The notes below the pieces were generated by a model that was not told where the DNA came from, searched no databases, and was given only the letters and a program-made list of their open reading frames with translations. Positions 23,441 to 36,900 of a DNA stretch of 64,000 bases are shown in pieces. The first letter of the stretch is position 1; each line of letters begins with the position of its first letter. Both the position numbers and the translations under genes were made by a program. Origin of the DNA: Macquaria australasica (taxonomy: Eukaryota; Chordata; Actinopteri; Centrarchiformes; Percichthyidae); NCBI GenBank assembly GCA_005408345.1, contig SEMN01000031.1, positions 1,831,501-1,895,500 of the forward strand, given 5' to 3'.

Positions 23441-26400
23441 AAGCGACCTTTATATTTGAGTGCCTCTTTGATGTGTTGATGTAATGACAAATTAGAACAC
23501 TTAGACCAGGGAATGACCCACATTTTCCAAAAAGAAAAAAAAAAGACAAAGTACAATATTGTGAAACAAATATTCAATAAAATTCCTTGGCTCCCCACCC
23601 TAAATATAGGCTCAAGGTAGCCTACAAATGAGTCAAAACAGTAGCACTATCACCAGTGTACAGTAGCTAACTCACTGTAATTATATAAGCATGTTATTCA
23701 TTGAGGATGGCTGAATGGGAAACTTTGCTCATTGCAGGTCACACTTTTGTGAAAAAGTTTTTCTCTTTGTAAAAATGGTTTATTTGTATCATTAGAATTC
23801 CTCTGTTTGTCTGTCTGTCAGTCTGTCTTAGGTATTCCTGTGAATGCCATCTTACATCTTTTTTTTTGGTTTAGATTACAGGAAGCTGTTTTAATGTTTG
23901 ATATGCTGGGGTTCATTAAAACTATTTATGATTCAGGACTTTAAAACAAAACATTCATTGGCCCAGAGGAGAAAAGATCCTGAGTTCATCCACGTCAGTG
24001 TGGTTTCATGCACATGGCTTTAATCTGATGCTTGAAGGTGACCTTTAACTTGTCTATTGTAACCTGAATGACAGTTTTGCACTGGATCATGGCCAAGAAC
24101 CGTGTGTGGAACAAAGACACTGCAAGCACAACTTGTGCATAATGCAGCAGCATGGCCGCAGTGTAGTAAGAAAAACATTTTTTTATATTTTTTGTTTATG
24201 TTTTCTGTGTTGTGTCTGGACGCACTGTGAGACACAGCCACTGAACTGTTTTGCACATTTGCAAAATGTGTCAATATACATGTTTTTACCAGGCAAACAT
24301 GTGGAGCACTAAAAATGGTTTGTGTGTAACATTTGCATTAAATTGGACATCATTTTATAATTTACCACCTTTAGAAAGAATGTCTAAACACCTTTACTTT
24401 CTTTTTGAACATTATTTTTTTTATAATATTTTGTTGTAGTTGACTGTCAACAGAAATATCTAATTCCAATAATTGTACTAAACCCCTAAAGTTATATTAT
24501 AACTTGTGTGGAGAGAGTCCAACTTACTATTTTGAATTCAGCCCCTAAAAATATATATTTATTTTGTTAAGAAAACATTTATAAGTTTGAAGCCACAATG
24601 TGCAGAATTTGAAAAGTCACTCCTTTGACGCCCCCTAGTGAAAAGACACTGAAGCAGACGGCAATGCACACTACTTGGACAGATGTTAGACACTTGCAAG
24701 AAGTAATGAAGGGCACTATTTTGATTGAAATCAGTTGCAAGCAACCAATATGACCAAAATAGAACAGTTTCTACTGTTGTAGAGTTAATGTAGTGTTAGT
24801 GTGGTGCTGCTGAGTGTGGCTCTGATCAGCAAGAGTTAATAGGATACAGTGAGGAGTACGTATGACGCCTTACTGTTGATACCTCAGGAAGTATGTGGGA
24901 TTCATTTAGTATAATCTTTGATGAGATAAAGCTGCTCACTTGATAATACCATTTCCTGTAACGTCTGAACGAGGTTATTTTATTTAATGTAATGTGCGTG
25001 ACATGTAAAAAGCATTGAGTTTTGTAGTATGTGTGGAATTAGTTTGTCCATGACCTTCTGCCAGCTCATGTTTTCCCTGTCTATGTAATGGTGAATCTTT
25101 TGCCATGATAACTGTTACTTCAGGAGTGACTGTACAGTAGTTTTCTTACTGTATTTTACCAAGACACAGCAGGAGCTACTGTAAGCCCACCTGCTGTTCT
25201 CGAACTTAAATGAGCACCTACACAGAAGACGACCTTGAACGTTAGAAGAAACACTATCACAGCGGTGCACACAAACTGTCTGATGCACTATATGTTTCTT
25301 GTGCAGCTCCTTTCAAGATTTTCCTTCCAGGGCTTCTTGATTTCCTGTTACAGTCACCGACAGAGAGGATACAGAGGGGTATCAAAAGAGAAAGGTGAAC
25401 TAGGACAGGAGGATTAACTAGGGCTGAACTCCTTTCAGTGAATGGTAATGGAGCACTTAAGCTTTATACACTCTGAACAAATGCTTCCTCAGATGCCTAA
25501 GAGATACTGTATATGCCCAGGATACATCAGTCATCTTTATTTAATTGTACATTTTCAACCACAACTACAAATCTATTCACCTCTATTGTTTTGGGCAGCG
25601 AGAGACGTCAAATAACACAGAAACTACCTGCATGGGAAGTGGGAAAATGTATGTACTGACTCTTTAAAGAAAACTGTCTTCTAACTGTCTGCTAATATGG
25701 TGATGAAACCTCATACTGTCAAGAAATCCCAATAACTAAATTAATTTAATCGCAGTTCACAGCAGGAACTAACAGAGTCTCTATTTTTTTTAGCTAATCA
25801 CAATTGTTCACCAGTTTTCAGCTGATTCAGATGAAAGTTATGGGAAAGTTTATGGGAAGTTCAGCTTAAACTTTCATTTATTAGTTAGAGTGGAATGAAA
25901 AAAAGTCACTTTTTGTGTCATGGGAGGCTGATATATTAACATTGATATTGAAAGTCTAACATCAGAAATGCAGGTGTTTGTTCTGGTCTCAAAAGCTTTT
26001 TCTATATTGCAAGATATTTCAAATAAGCTTCAGTCAATATCAGGCTAATGTTCAATTCAATGCTGTGATCTTTATTTGGGTAAGTATGCAAGTTTGTGTA
26101 TTTTAAACTACAGAGCATAAGAACACCTCTCAAACGTGACATATTCACTTTAACGGCAATTATAATTAGTGCAAAAGGAAATTCATTGGTTAAGCAATAC
26201 AGGACAGTTGAAAAATACAGGACTAACACAAGAAAATTTACATATAGTGTCGACAAAACACACTGTTTCACAGTAAACTAAACATAAACACATTATAAGT
26301 TTACTTTCCTGCAGTGGCCCAGCTAAAGAATGTAGTAGGGTTTGTAAGTACAATGAACTGACAGCCAATCACACATAAATGACAAAAGTGCAAATAAGGA

Positions 26401-26838
26401 AACAGTAAACATGTCATCCCCTCATTAATAATGCAGCCAGTGTTACTGAAAGCTTATAAAGAATTGAGCATGATCTGTCAGTGGCTTCATTTATGCGCTG
26501 TCATGTGTCATATCTCTAACGCAGATTTATATTTAACACTTACATTCTTTGTATTAAACTGGCGTGTTTTTGTTTTATAAAAGCAATAAACCACTTGAAT
26601 TTACAGCCTAAAGCAACTTAGCCACACCCTCATTGGATTTGTTGCTTAAAGCTCCAAAAAGAAATTACTGATACTAACACTGAATCAATAATAGCGTACA
26701 ATGTGAAAGAGTTGCTAGTATTGCACATCCCACTGAGAATTAACAGCCAATCCTGCAGCTCTGTGCAGTCTTTTAGCATGTAGAAGCTCATTGTTCTCAA
26801 AGGCAACGCACACACAGGCGCAGTTTGACACGTGTTAA

Positions 26839-27252
26839 AGGGGAACTCCTCAGACTTTACACATAAAGTGCAGTTTACTTGTCATGAGGACTACTACTCT
26901 GCCTGTGAGGACCTTGTTAAGTCTAAGAAAACAACCCTGATGATGTTATCAGGTTTATCTGAACTTGGCATTGACAACAAGACAACAACTTTTAAACAAA
27001 AAGTCTGCATTAAAAACTCAAGGCATCGAGTTTGAAAGATGAGTGTTTACCAGAGATACGGGGTCTAATGAAAAGATGCTATTGGTTGCATTATGGGAAA
27101 TGTAGGATCCAGGATGTTTGAAGTTTATAGAGATTATAGTCATGATATCTCTGCCTCTGCTTCTTCGATTTTGATCATTCCTTTTCTTTATCTGTCTCTT
27201 GCACGTCCGCCAGCTTTATGGAAGTGCAATACTGAATTGTTGGAGTACCCCT
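26839..27252. mobile_element. MITE family B, complete copy at a TTAA site
   Basis: Element of 414 bases with ends AGGGGAACTCC and GGAGTACCCCT, an imperfect inverted repeat. It is flanked by TTAA at 26835-26838 and 27253-27256. The interior shares GGTCTAATGAAA and ATTATGGGAAATGTAGGATC with the copy at 41683. It has no coding role; short open frames across it are chance. Confidence 0.7.
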
Positions 27253-28731
27253 TTAAAACATCCACGCCTTTTATTTTCTATGTAAGGCCGCACATCAGCA
27301 GCATCTTGCATGTCAATGCATCGGAATTCACCACCGCCCTATTTCTAAGTGTTGACTCGCGACAAGCCTCCATAAAAACATTTGCTACCCACATCGGTAC
27401 ATCTTATCTAGAGTACCTTGACTACCGTATGACACAACCTCTTTCAGTGTCTGCTATGGGCATCAAATGACACGTGTCAATGCTATGTGATGCCACCAGT
27501 GGGTGTTCTCTTCTGCCACAGACTGTATGGTAAATCAGCAAGGCCCACATTATGGGCTAATATTAGCTAGCAACACATACTGATATTGGATATTGGATAT
27601 TGGACTATATGTTGGCTGAGAAATGTTATGTTTGTGGTAGTTTAGAACTGTTTCTGTTACATAGTTTGTCCTCCAGAGGGCAATGACAAGTTTATTTCTC
27701 AACTATAAAATGTTCTGCTCAGTACAAATCTTGGTGACAATAATGAAAATTTAAGGTATCTTTATCAAAAATGTTTGTTTATGTTATCCATTTGTGTTAA
27801 CAAAAAGGAATATTGGACTATATTTTGCTATCAAATGTTTATACTCTTACAAATCCACACATCAGCCTAAAAAAATCAAGTGTGAGTCGGCCTCTGATCG
27901 TGTTCTGTTCGTTACTACAGAACTATGAAATGCCTGATGTTTGTAGGGAATTGAATAATTCATTTCTGAGGCAAATTATTTGTTGTTTTGTTAGCTTAAG
28001 AAACTGTGAAAATTGGAGCGGAGGGAACTCTTGTTAAGTACGTAGGGACCTGGTTGAAAACAGGAAATCTCATCACCTGACAGAGTTTATGTGAATCCCC
28101 ACAAGCGAACAAATGTCATCGACAGACTGAGGACTCTTGACAGATAATCATAAATGTGACAGTAAAATACTTTTAAAAATTAATGTTATCAACTGATTGT
28201 TGGTAAAGAGGATAAAAAGAGTTCATAGTGTTTTTTTTTTACAATCCACTTAAATTATTTTGCTTGACAGTATTTTTGCTACACAGAGATGTCAACTTTC
28301 TTTGTTTGCACTGGAGATCACGGCATCTACAGTGAACAGGGTGTAAATGAGGACAAAGTGATGGAAGCACCTAACATGCACTGACCCATTCAGGCTGTTT
28401 GCAAACACATTTGTCACTGTGTCAGCTGAAACCTTGTGAGCTATAACGCACTCTGCAGTCAAAGCTCATGACGGAAAGACAAGGTACAGTAAGTTGAAGA
28501 CTGGTGTTGTTTTATTGTACTGGATTATGACACAATCCAATACAGGAAAATTATAAACTACTGCCTCATAATTACTATAGACTTAAGTATTATTTGCAGA
28601 AATATTACACTGTATTGTATTAAGTTGTTAATTCTTGTGTCAATCCCCTTGTATTAGTTTAAGACAGTGTTGCAAAAAGGTGAAAAGGTGCATTTTTAAA
28701 AAGTAAGAAAATGTTATAAAGAAGTAAAAGA

Positions 28732-29081
28732 TAGAGATGAAATGACTAGTCGATGAATTGATAAGTCAGATGACAGACAATTAATCAGAAACTATTATGA
28801 CATTCGACTAATCAGTCATTTTTCACGCAAAAACGCCAAACATTTGCTGGTATCAGCTTCTAAAATGTGAGGATTCGATGCTTTTCTTACTTATGATAGT
28901 AAACTAAATACTTTTGGATTTTGGACAAAACAAGCCATCTGAAGGCAACACATTGGAAACGTGACAGGCGTTTTTCACTATTTCCTGAGATTTTATAGAC
29001 AAAAATGAATGACAAATTAAATGATAAAATAATTGGCGGATGAATCAATGATGCGAAAAATAATCGTCAGTTGCAACCCTG
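28732..29081. mobile_element. hAT-like MITE family B (TAGGGCTG...CAGCCCTA type)
   Basis: Runs from TAGAGATGAAATGACTAGTCG to ATAATCGTCAGTTGCAACCCTG with the family body between (CGCCAAACATTTGCTGG, TTTTGGACAAAACAAGC). It ends a few hundred bases before the pde8a promoter region. No exact target duplication remains. Confidence 0.65.
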
Positions 29082-29544
29082 ATGACAATGAAGTCCAATA
29101 ACTCTGATGAACTAACATTTCACAATAATCAAGTGATTTTTTTAATTGTTTCTCATTAGGCTACACAATCTATTAGTTCAATATGTCTTTATTTGTATGT
29201 TTTTCATATTATTTTTAAATAAAGCGCCATTAAAAAAAAAAGTAATTCATTTAGGCTCAAATGGTATTCCATAGCCTTGAGATTCGACCAAATACGTTTA
29301 ACTACGTGTTCAAAAACGTTTAACTACCACTGTAAATTACGCTTATTTTGCAGTAGATAGCACCGTGAAAAACCCACCAAAAACTGCTTTCATGCATGCT
29401 GCATGTGCAACGTGCAGAAAACGTTCCGCGTACCTGCAGCGAGCTCACTGTTTGCCCGTGTGAGCTCTTTTTCCTGCTTTCAAAGTTCCCACGGAAAGCA
29501 GAGGACCACCCAGCGGCGCAGAGCACGACGCCGATTAGCTGCGC

Positions 29545-29610
29545 GGAGCTCATTTGCATTAACGTCAGTAAAGGCTGTAGGTCAATCCTTGCGGGTGCTT
29601 TTATTGGATG
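29545..29610 (+). promoter_or_regulatory. Candidate pde8a proximal promoter cluster
   Basis: An octamer ATTTGCAT (29552-29559) abuts a CRE-like TAACGTCA (29560-29567). An inverted CCAAT box, ATTGG, follows at 29603-29607. The surrounding 29400-29560 is the most GC- and CpG-rich stretch upstream of the gene. The motifs are seen directly; that this is the promoter is inferred. No TATA box was seen. Confidence 0.4.
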
Positions 29611-29788
29611 TGCCGCTGTCAAGCAGTGCTGAAGAATTGGAAGGGCAAACGCCAGAAAAGGCAGAGAAAAGACAAACATAAAATCAGCATTATGTAGCTC
29701 GACCCTGCCTTACCTCCCGCTCTCGTCAACCGTGAATAATCCTGCCGTCCCGGATTTCAGACCCGAAACTTGTGGACACGGAGCGGTC

Positions 29789-29793
<5 letters not shown>

Positions 29794-29820
<27 letters not shown>

Positions 29821-29861
29821 AGATTTTTTTTTTCTCTCTCTCTCTGTGTGTCTCTCTCTCA
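29794..29861. repeat. Polypyrimidine tract (T and CT runs)
   Basis: Nearly pure T, then CT repeats over 68 bases, in the putative pde8a leader. Confidence 0.9.
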
Positions 29862-30307
29862 AGCGATTGCATTCTCCAGAGGTGGTACCTCCACATATTA
29901 CAATCTGACAGCCTCTACATCATTTTTTTCCCCCCCTTACAGAATGAGAGAAAATCGCGGAGCCTGGTAACACTGTAGCCAATTGCACCCGGGTTTGGAC
30001 CTCTTATATCAGGCGGATCATCCTCAACCGGGCAGCGGATGCCTGAATGGAGATTGCAAGCCAGCCAGCAAGATTTCTGCGCTTCCTAAATTGGTGAATT
30101 TGGGCTGATAAATGGAGTGTTCTGCCGGACTACATGGCATTATGTTCTACGGAGGGTGTTTGACATCGGAGCGACTGGCCAGAATAACACCCTGCAGTGT
30201 GAATATTTCAGCCTGTTGATGATGAACCGCTCAGGACTGGAGCAAAGTGTCGTGAGAACCGGTTTATGGCCCGTGTCTTGAGCTGAAGTGGGCAACCAGA
30301 TTGTTTA

Positions 30308-30309
30308 AC

Positions 30310-30340
<31 letters not shown>

Positions 30341-30341
30341 A
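30308..30341. repeat. (GA)n run in the pde8a leader
   Basis: Purine-only GA repeats of about 30 bases in the presumed leader, complementary in character to the pyrimidine tract 450 bases upstream. Confidence 0.85.
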
Positions 30342-30923
30342 AAGCATCTTTTTTGATGGCTCCGGGGTGGGGGAGGACGACTACACATGAAACCTTGGAC
30401 ACAAAAAATGGATAAAACTATTGCATGAAGCTGGCGGGGGGACTGCATGGTGTGTTTTTTAGGCCTACTTGATAACAGTGAAGTTGTGGGGGAAAAAAAT
30501 GAGAAAATGGTGATGTGGTACGAAGAGGAGCCGGAGTGAGGGATAAAATCGTCTATGGGGGATCTAAGCAGCTCAGCTGAAGAATAACGGAATCCAAGTT
30601 TTCGTGGATAAGACAGCTGCTTTGATTAAAGACCTCCAATTAACTTCATGTGAAAAAGAGAGGGAGGAAATCAGCTTCCTGGTCGGGGGGTGGGGGATAG
30701 AAAGATATATTATTCATGCCTTGTGTCAGAGCAATTGGAGAACCGGCTTTGCTGTGGCCTAGATGATACATATAGGCCTATATGTATTTATATATATTTA
30801 AAAAAAAACCTTAGGAGGAAGAGTGGACCTTAAGAAATACAAAAAAGAGAGGGCGAATGACACTCGGGTAGCCTCAAAGTAAAGCACTTGCGCAAAAAGA
30901 AAAAGGCTGAAGTGGGTTGAAGC

Positions 30924-33900
30924 ATGGGCTGTGCTTCAAGTATTCATATCTCTGATAGGGTGGTCTACCACAGTGGAAAAGAGTCCGAGGATTCCCACTC
31001 ACCCCAGCAGACTAATACCACTCAGCATCAAGGAAATCCTGCCTCGGGACTACCCCTAAAACCCCCGAGCTGCAAGGTGAGGGAACGTACATTCATTACA
31101 TTAACAGAGGAACAAAATGTGTGTGAGAAGTGTATGTGTGTGTTACATAAAGTTGTTCTGCAAAAGGCCTATAACTAAATGATCCCTATAATACCCCATA
31201 CAACCATTTTTCCAAAACTTATGTATCGTTTTTAATGGCAATAAATATACAGTAGATATCCTAGGAGACTAAAAGTAGGGAAAAACTATAAAGCCACTAT
31301 AAATTTGACTTTCACTACAACAGGCACAGCCACTGTATTGCAGTTTATTTAAATTTTAATAGACATTGCCTTACTTTCATTTGAACTCCCTTCAAAGGAA
31401 AAATCCCCATGCTTGACATCACAACTTTGCTGCCTTTTTTAATTAAGAGGAACTAGGCGATGATGCACACTCAGTGAAAGGTCGTGGGGTCACAGGGCTC
31501 CACGCCAACCTGAGGTATTGTTCTCCCTGTAAGAGTCAGGATAAAGCAAACATTTGTAGCAGTGTTCAGTCGCTTTATATGTACGTGGTGTGTATAATCT
31601 TACTGCGCTTTATAGGACCAAAATCTTAAAGCATGAAGCACTCACATCTGTTGTTCTGTTCAGTTGACACAGCTTTGGCCTCTGCTTCACCTTTTTTTAC
31701 CAGTTATGCTTTTCAGTAGGATGTCCTCTCTCGTGGGATCTTATCGAGGCCTAAACTTTGCGTTTCATGCATAAAATGAGACAAGTACGTCATAGAAACA
31801 TTTAACTCCAAGTGTTGAGAAAGTGGACGGGGATATCTGAATGGAAAATAGGGGTAGGTAGTGAAAAGGACTGAGTGACATAATAGCAAAAAGTTTGCCA
31901 TCAGTGTGTTACATCATCGCAAAAAATAACAGTCCCATTTGTGTATTGGACCACAAATAATTACACTAACAGGGGATAACAAAATGTGCTGGGCCTGCTT
32001 GTATGCAGGGACCAAATAGGTGTTTTTAATCAAGAGGATGATGATTTTTCTTATTATTTGGCATTCGTGTATTGTTTAAGAGGAGGTTACATGTGCACAT
32101 AAGAACAACCTGTCACTATTATTCAGATCAACAGGCAGATGTGTGTTTGGAGGTGAGAAAGATGGTCGTTTTTTTTTTTTGCAGCAAACTTGAGAAGTGA
32201 AGATCCTGGTTTTCATGTGTGCTGGCAAAAGACCTCATCCCAGTAATAGAAAACTCCAGTAATTAAGCAGCATTGAGTTGAGAACAGTTATTCTATCTCT
32301 GAATGAATAATAATGATGCAGAAGCCTCGAGCAGTGGCACATTGATAATAAAATCAAAGGAAGCTCGTACTGTAGTGTTTGCATGCACATCTGCAGGCGT
32401 CTGGAAACACAAAACGTACGTTAAAAAAAAGTGTGATCTTGTGAATTTAGTTGTGCATGAGTGCGTCTGTGTGTTGGTTGTTTTCATGAGTATGTGTGCA
32501 TTTGTCTGACAGACCACGGGCTATTTGAGGGCCTCTGTCAAGCTGAATTTTGTGGCCAAATGTCATTGCAGGATGCAGTGAGAAGTCAGTGTGACAGATG
32601 CCCCCATGTCAAGACGCCCACTGTGCCTTTGATTGAATTAGTCCCCTGATTGATTTAGACTAATTGTATACAAATCTGCTTTGGCTGGAAATGGTTAATC
32701 CCTGTTCTGTAAGGTGTCATCTTTAACGTCCTCTGTATTTGTCCCCTGTGAGCGGCCGGGTTTCATTTCACCATTATGTATAGAAAAGTAAGTTATAGTT
32801 CCTCTCATGAAAAATCATGCGGACATCAGCTTGCCGTGATGCGTTCAAGGCTCAGTGCTACATGCCGCTGCTGCTTGTTGTAGCTCATTTGATTTCTTCT
32901 CCCTATAAGAGACCAATAGCGGCCATTGATTGGTCTGGAATTGTGTGCGTGCACAAAATAGATTCAATAAGGCCTTTTGCAGCACATTGTCATTGCAAAA
33001 AGCACTAATTTTCTTGCATTTCATGTGGAATATATTTGGGAATAGAGAGATGTCACTGTTTTATTTGAAATAGTAGAGCTGTACCAGATCCCAGCAGGTG
33101 TCAGTAGAAAGTAGACCTGAAGCGATTAGTAGATTTATTAGTTGATATCCAGAGACTTAATCGGCACCTATTTTGATTACCGATTTGTTTTTTTAAAGTA
33201 ATTTTTCAAGCAGTAACGCCAAACGTTCTCTGCTTCCAGCTTCTCAGATGTGAGGAATTTATGCTTTTCTTTATCTTGTGTGACTGTAAACTCTTTGGAT
33301 TTTGGACTTTGAAGATGTCACATAGGGCAATTATGTGGAAATAATTGGCAGATAATGAAAATAATTGTTAGTTGCAGCTCTAGTAGAAAGCATAATAGAT
33401 CCACGTCATGTCAAATAGTTTGTGTGTCTAATTAGTATGTGTTTTGCTTGTAGTGTCTCTGTGTGTGTGTGTGTGTTTGTGCCCTGGCTTGTGTCATTGT
33501 GACTCTGAAGGGAGCACACACATCCATCCCCTAAAGGATGATAATAATCCTCCACATCGACACACAGCATGGCAGGAGCTACAGTAAAGTGCACAAGTTT
33601 AGCGTGTTACAAAACTGAATCAAGCAAATGTTTAAAACTGTGCTGTATCTTTGCTTACATTTTTTTTACACTTGGAGAGAGAGCATGGCATGTGCAGGCG
33701 TCTGCAGTGTGAGAAAGATTCAATAGAAGTTTGGGAGTGTGATGTGAGTCTTTGTCAAGGGTACGTTACCATCTGGGCTGCTCTGGCGATGATAAGGCTC
33801 AAGTACAAGGTCCTGTGATGGTGGGCATTTTGTGTGTGTGCGTGTGTATAGGGCCAAACAGACAAAGACCTCAGCCAAACACAACACCATTTATCTGGCC

Positions 33901-36900
33901 TTGACTTTTCCAGTCTGATTGCCCCCACTCAAGGAAATCAAGTAGCCCCCCCCCCCCCGAACAGCAAATGTAGAATCACTTTTACCGTTACCTCGCACTA
34001 TGAATGGAAAAGGGCAATAAAAGGTGCTAAGCTTTTAAGTATCTGGAGAGTAATACCATCTTGCTTGCTGCCTGATTCCAGCCTCTGCATGCATTAACAT
34101 AAGTGGTGGAATCACTCAGCCATACCTCAGACTTCCCCCCCATTAAAACCCTCCCATCCCCAGAAGTGACAGGGCACACAAGGTTGCTTTTCTAAACCAA
34201 AGCCTCAGGTTGGGGAACACTTAACTGTTGCTAACTCGCAGCACAGAACTGAAAAACTCCTCATGTGATGCATCTTACTTTGAAAGAGTGTGTAGTAAGA
34301 TATGATACACCGCTGACCTGGGCAGCCTCTCTCCATTTGTCAGTTTTCTCTCCCACTGTTTTTGTGTGTGCTCTCTGGTCAGCAGTGTGTGTGTGTGTGT
34401 GTGTGTATATATGTGTGTTTAGTCTAAGTTGAGAGTCATTGGGTAATTTATTCCAGAGGAGGGCAAAGGCTCAGCATGGTGATGAATTAATCCACTGTGC
34501 TTTTTCTGCTGGCCGAGAGGAGGGAGACTGATATTGCCTCTTTTTCTTTCTCTCTTTCACTTTTCACTTTCTTTCATTTGGCTATCAAACTTTCTGTGCT
34601 CTCCCCCTGTCTGTTGCTCTTGCTATATAAAACCTTTTGCTCTTAGATATTCCTCTCTGAATACGTCTGTCTCCATCTGACTGCCAGCTGTTTTTGTCAT
34701 CACAATCGCGTATATGATTTAAAACACAGTAGGAGAAGTCTCCCTCTGTGCACCCATAGAAATGCCAACGTTCATTTGACTTCAATGGCCCTGCTGTTGT
34801 CTTTGTCTTGACAGCTGCTGATTGGATCAAGTGATGGACTATGCTTATCTATGTCTATCACGGATGTCATGCGTATATGTACAATGGTCTTTTATAGCTC
34901 AGAGCATGGCACTGAACGCCTGGCACGCTGCCGTAGTTCGCGGTTTGATTCCCACTCGGGCAAAGTACGGACAAAAACATCCACTCAAATGACACATGTA
35001 TGTAAAAGGGATAGTCTGACATTTGTGCTTATTATCTATGAGAAGATCGACACCCCCTTCATGGCTAAGCTTAGCTTAGTGGGAAGCAGCTAACCTGGCT
35101 CTGTCCAAAGTGTAAAAACGACAATTCACCATTTTATGGGGACTACTTCTTGGCCGGGATCAGGCCAAGAAATTGTCCGGCAAATAACTCGCCATAAAAC
35201 AGCAACTTTTCATTTTTACACTTCAGTTTTTGTACGGATTAAACAAACGAGATAAAACGTGTTAATTAGTGAGCTTAAGAGGTGCTGGTAGGTGGATTTT
35301 GTTACCTTTGGACAGAACCAGGCTAGCTGCTTCCCCCTGTTTCCAGTCTTTACGCTAAGCTAACCAGCTGGCTGTAGTTTCATATTTAATGGACAGACAT
35401 GGGAGTGGTATTGATCTTCTAATCGAACTCTTGGCTAGAAAGTTAATAAGCATGTTTCCCAAAATGTTGAACTATTTCTTTAAAACTGAAACTTTTTTTT
35501 CTTTTTCTACAGTGATTGTAGGATTTGTTCTACTTTTTAAATTCACTGACATCAAAAGAAACTTCACAAACTACTTAAACACAGCCTCTTAAATATGACT
35601 TTAGCTGTTCATTATATTTAATTTAAACAAAACGTCAGCTGCAGTGTGACCCTGTGTTTCCCTTCCTGTCTGGAGTGTCTGCAGGAGCAGTAAGCGGCTC
35701 ATTTTTATTATTTTTTTTGCCATGTCATTTATCTCCACTGGCACATGAGCTGAAGGAGTTGAGAGGAAGCGAGATGGGGCCCATGGAGCAGCCACAGTCC
35801 ACTGATTAATGTATTGGCAGGCAGCTCTCGAGCTTATCACGCTTCAAGATGTTTAGTATATAGCAGGAAATGTCCAAGAGTTTGGGTTAAAACATGTTAC
35901 AACAGTATTTATACATTTTATTTCCCACAAACAGCTGCTCCAATACTTGACATAATGAATCCAAGTCTACCATTGCTGACAGCGTGAACGTTGATCCTGA
36001 TAATATAATAAATCACCTTGAGTGTAGATACAGTGGGTCTCTTCATGTCCGATAGCATGCTCACTTAAGAGGTGTCACTTGGGTGCATGTACTTATGAAA
36101 CAGAACCTCCCATTGTTTTTGAAACAGTCTTAACAAATAAGGCCACATTCAAAGCTTGTTCTGCTCCCCCTCCAGGTTAAGAATTTAGTATCATAAGGTC
36201 TGCATGTGATAGTTTCATGAGATTATGGAAATGGTGTTCTTCCAAAACAAGGCACTACAAGTGTTTACTTTGTAGCAGCGCTCTCTGTTCTCTTTCAGGA
36301 TCTCACAGGAATGTAGATGTGAGTGGGCCCAGGTCCACTGGTGGCCTTTAAAGCTCCTCCTGGACTGTGTCTCTCCCAATTTCTGGGAGCATCTGCAGGG
36401 GTCATAGTGTCATGCTACTCATGTGTATTTCAAATATGGCTTCCTGCTCCATGCATTCAGGCTTTTAGGGGCTGACTGGACTGGAGACTGTTGGTGTGAG
36501 GAAGAGTCCTGAAGTAGACAATGAGGTGATCTTTGTGTCAGAGGACCACTAGGTGTGCAGTTCTTCTGAGTTTTCTTTAGTCTTGTTGACTGTTGGAGAG
36601 TCTTGCAAACATCGCTACCATCACTGTTGAAGTAACATGTTGATCAATCAATCAGTCACTTTATTTGTCCCGAAAAGGCAATTGGATGTGCAGCAGTGAA
36701 ACAGAAACACAAGATAAAAAATAACAAGCACAGAACACATGATATACATACAAAATAGAAATATGTACAGAGTGCACAATTTAAGTTCAGAAAAAGTTAA
36801 ATTATGAATAAAAATATAAAATCCTAAAAATATATTTAGAATTTGGGTGCTCACGTAACCTTTTCCTCACAGAATTTAGTTGTTTTCAAAAAATCGATTG

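Larger units (their letters stand above)
18842..29400. other. Intergenic region between gatm and pde8a
   Basis: About 10.5 kb with no supported gene. Open frames on both strands are short and lack recognisable similarity. Recognised contents are hAT-like copies (19122-19590, 28732-29081), a LINE-tail-like repeat (22158-22420) and two MITE family B copies (23143-23440, 26839-27252). A diverged tandem duplication of about 58 bases lies at 19728-19848. The stretches 19850-22150, 23450-26830 and 27260-28730 show nothing I can name. Confidence 0.55.
29700..30923 (+). other. Probable pde8a 5' leader
   Basis: About 1.2 kb before the start codon with several upstream ATGs followed quickly by stops, for example the short frame at 29943-29970 ending TGGTAA. 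It includes a pyrimidine tract (29794-29861) and a purine GA run (30308-30341). The 5' end of the transcript and any intron in this leader cannot be fixed from sequence. Confidence 0.35.

Noticed and set aside
27093..27470. Plus-strand frame of 125 codons
   Set aside because: Its first half lies in MITE family B and the rest has no recognisable similarity or gene structure.
29403..29681. Overlapping frames upstream of pde8a as a separate small gene
   Set aside because: CpG-rich promoter-like DNA is open by chance on both strands. No similarity or consistent start context supports a protein.
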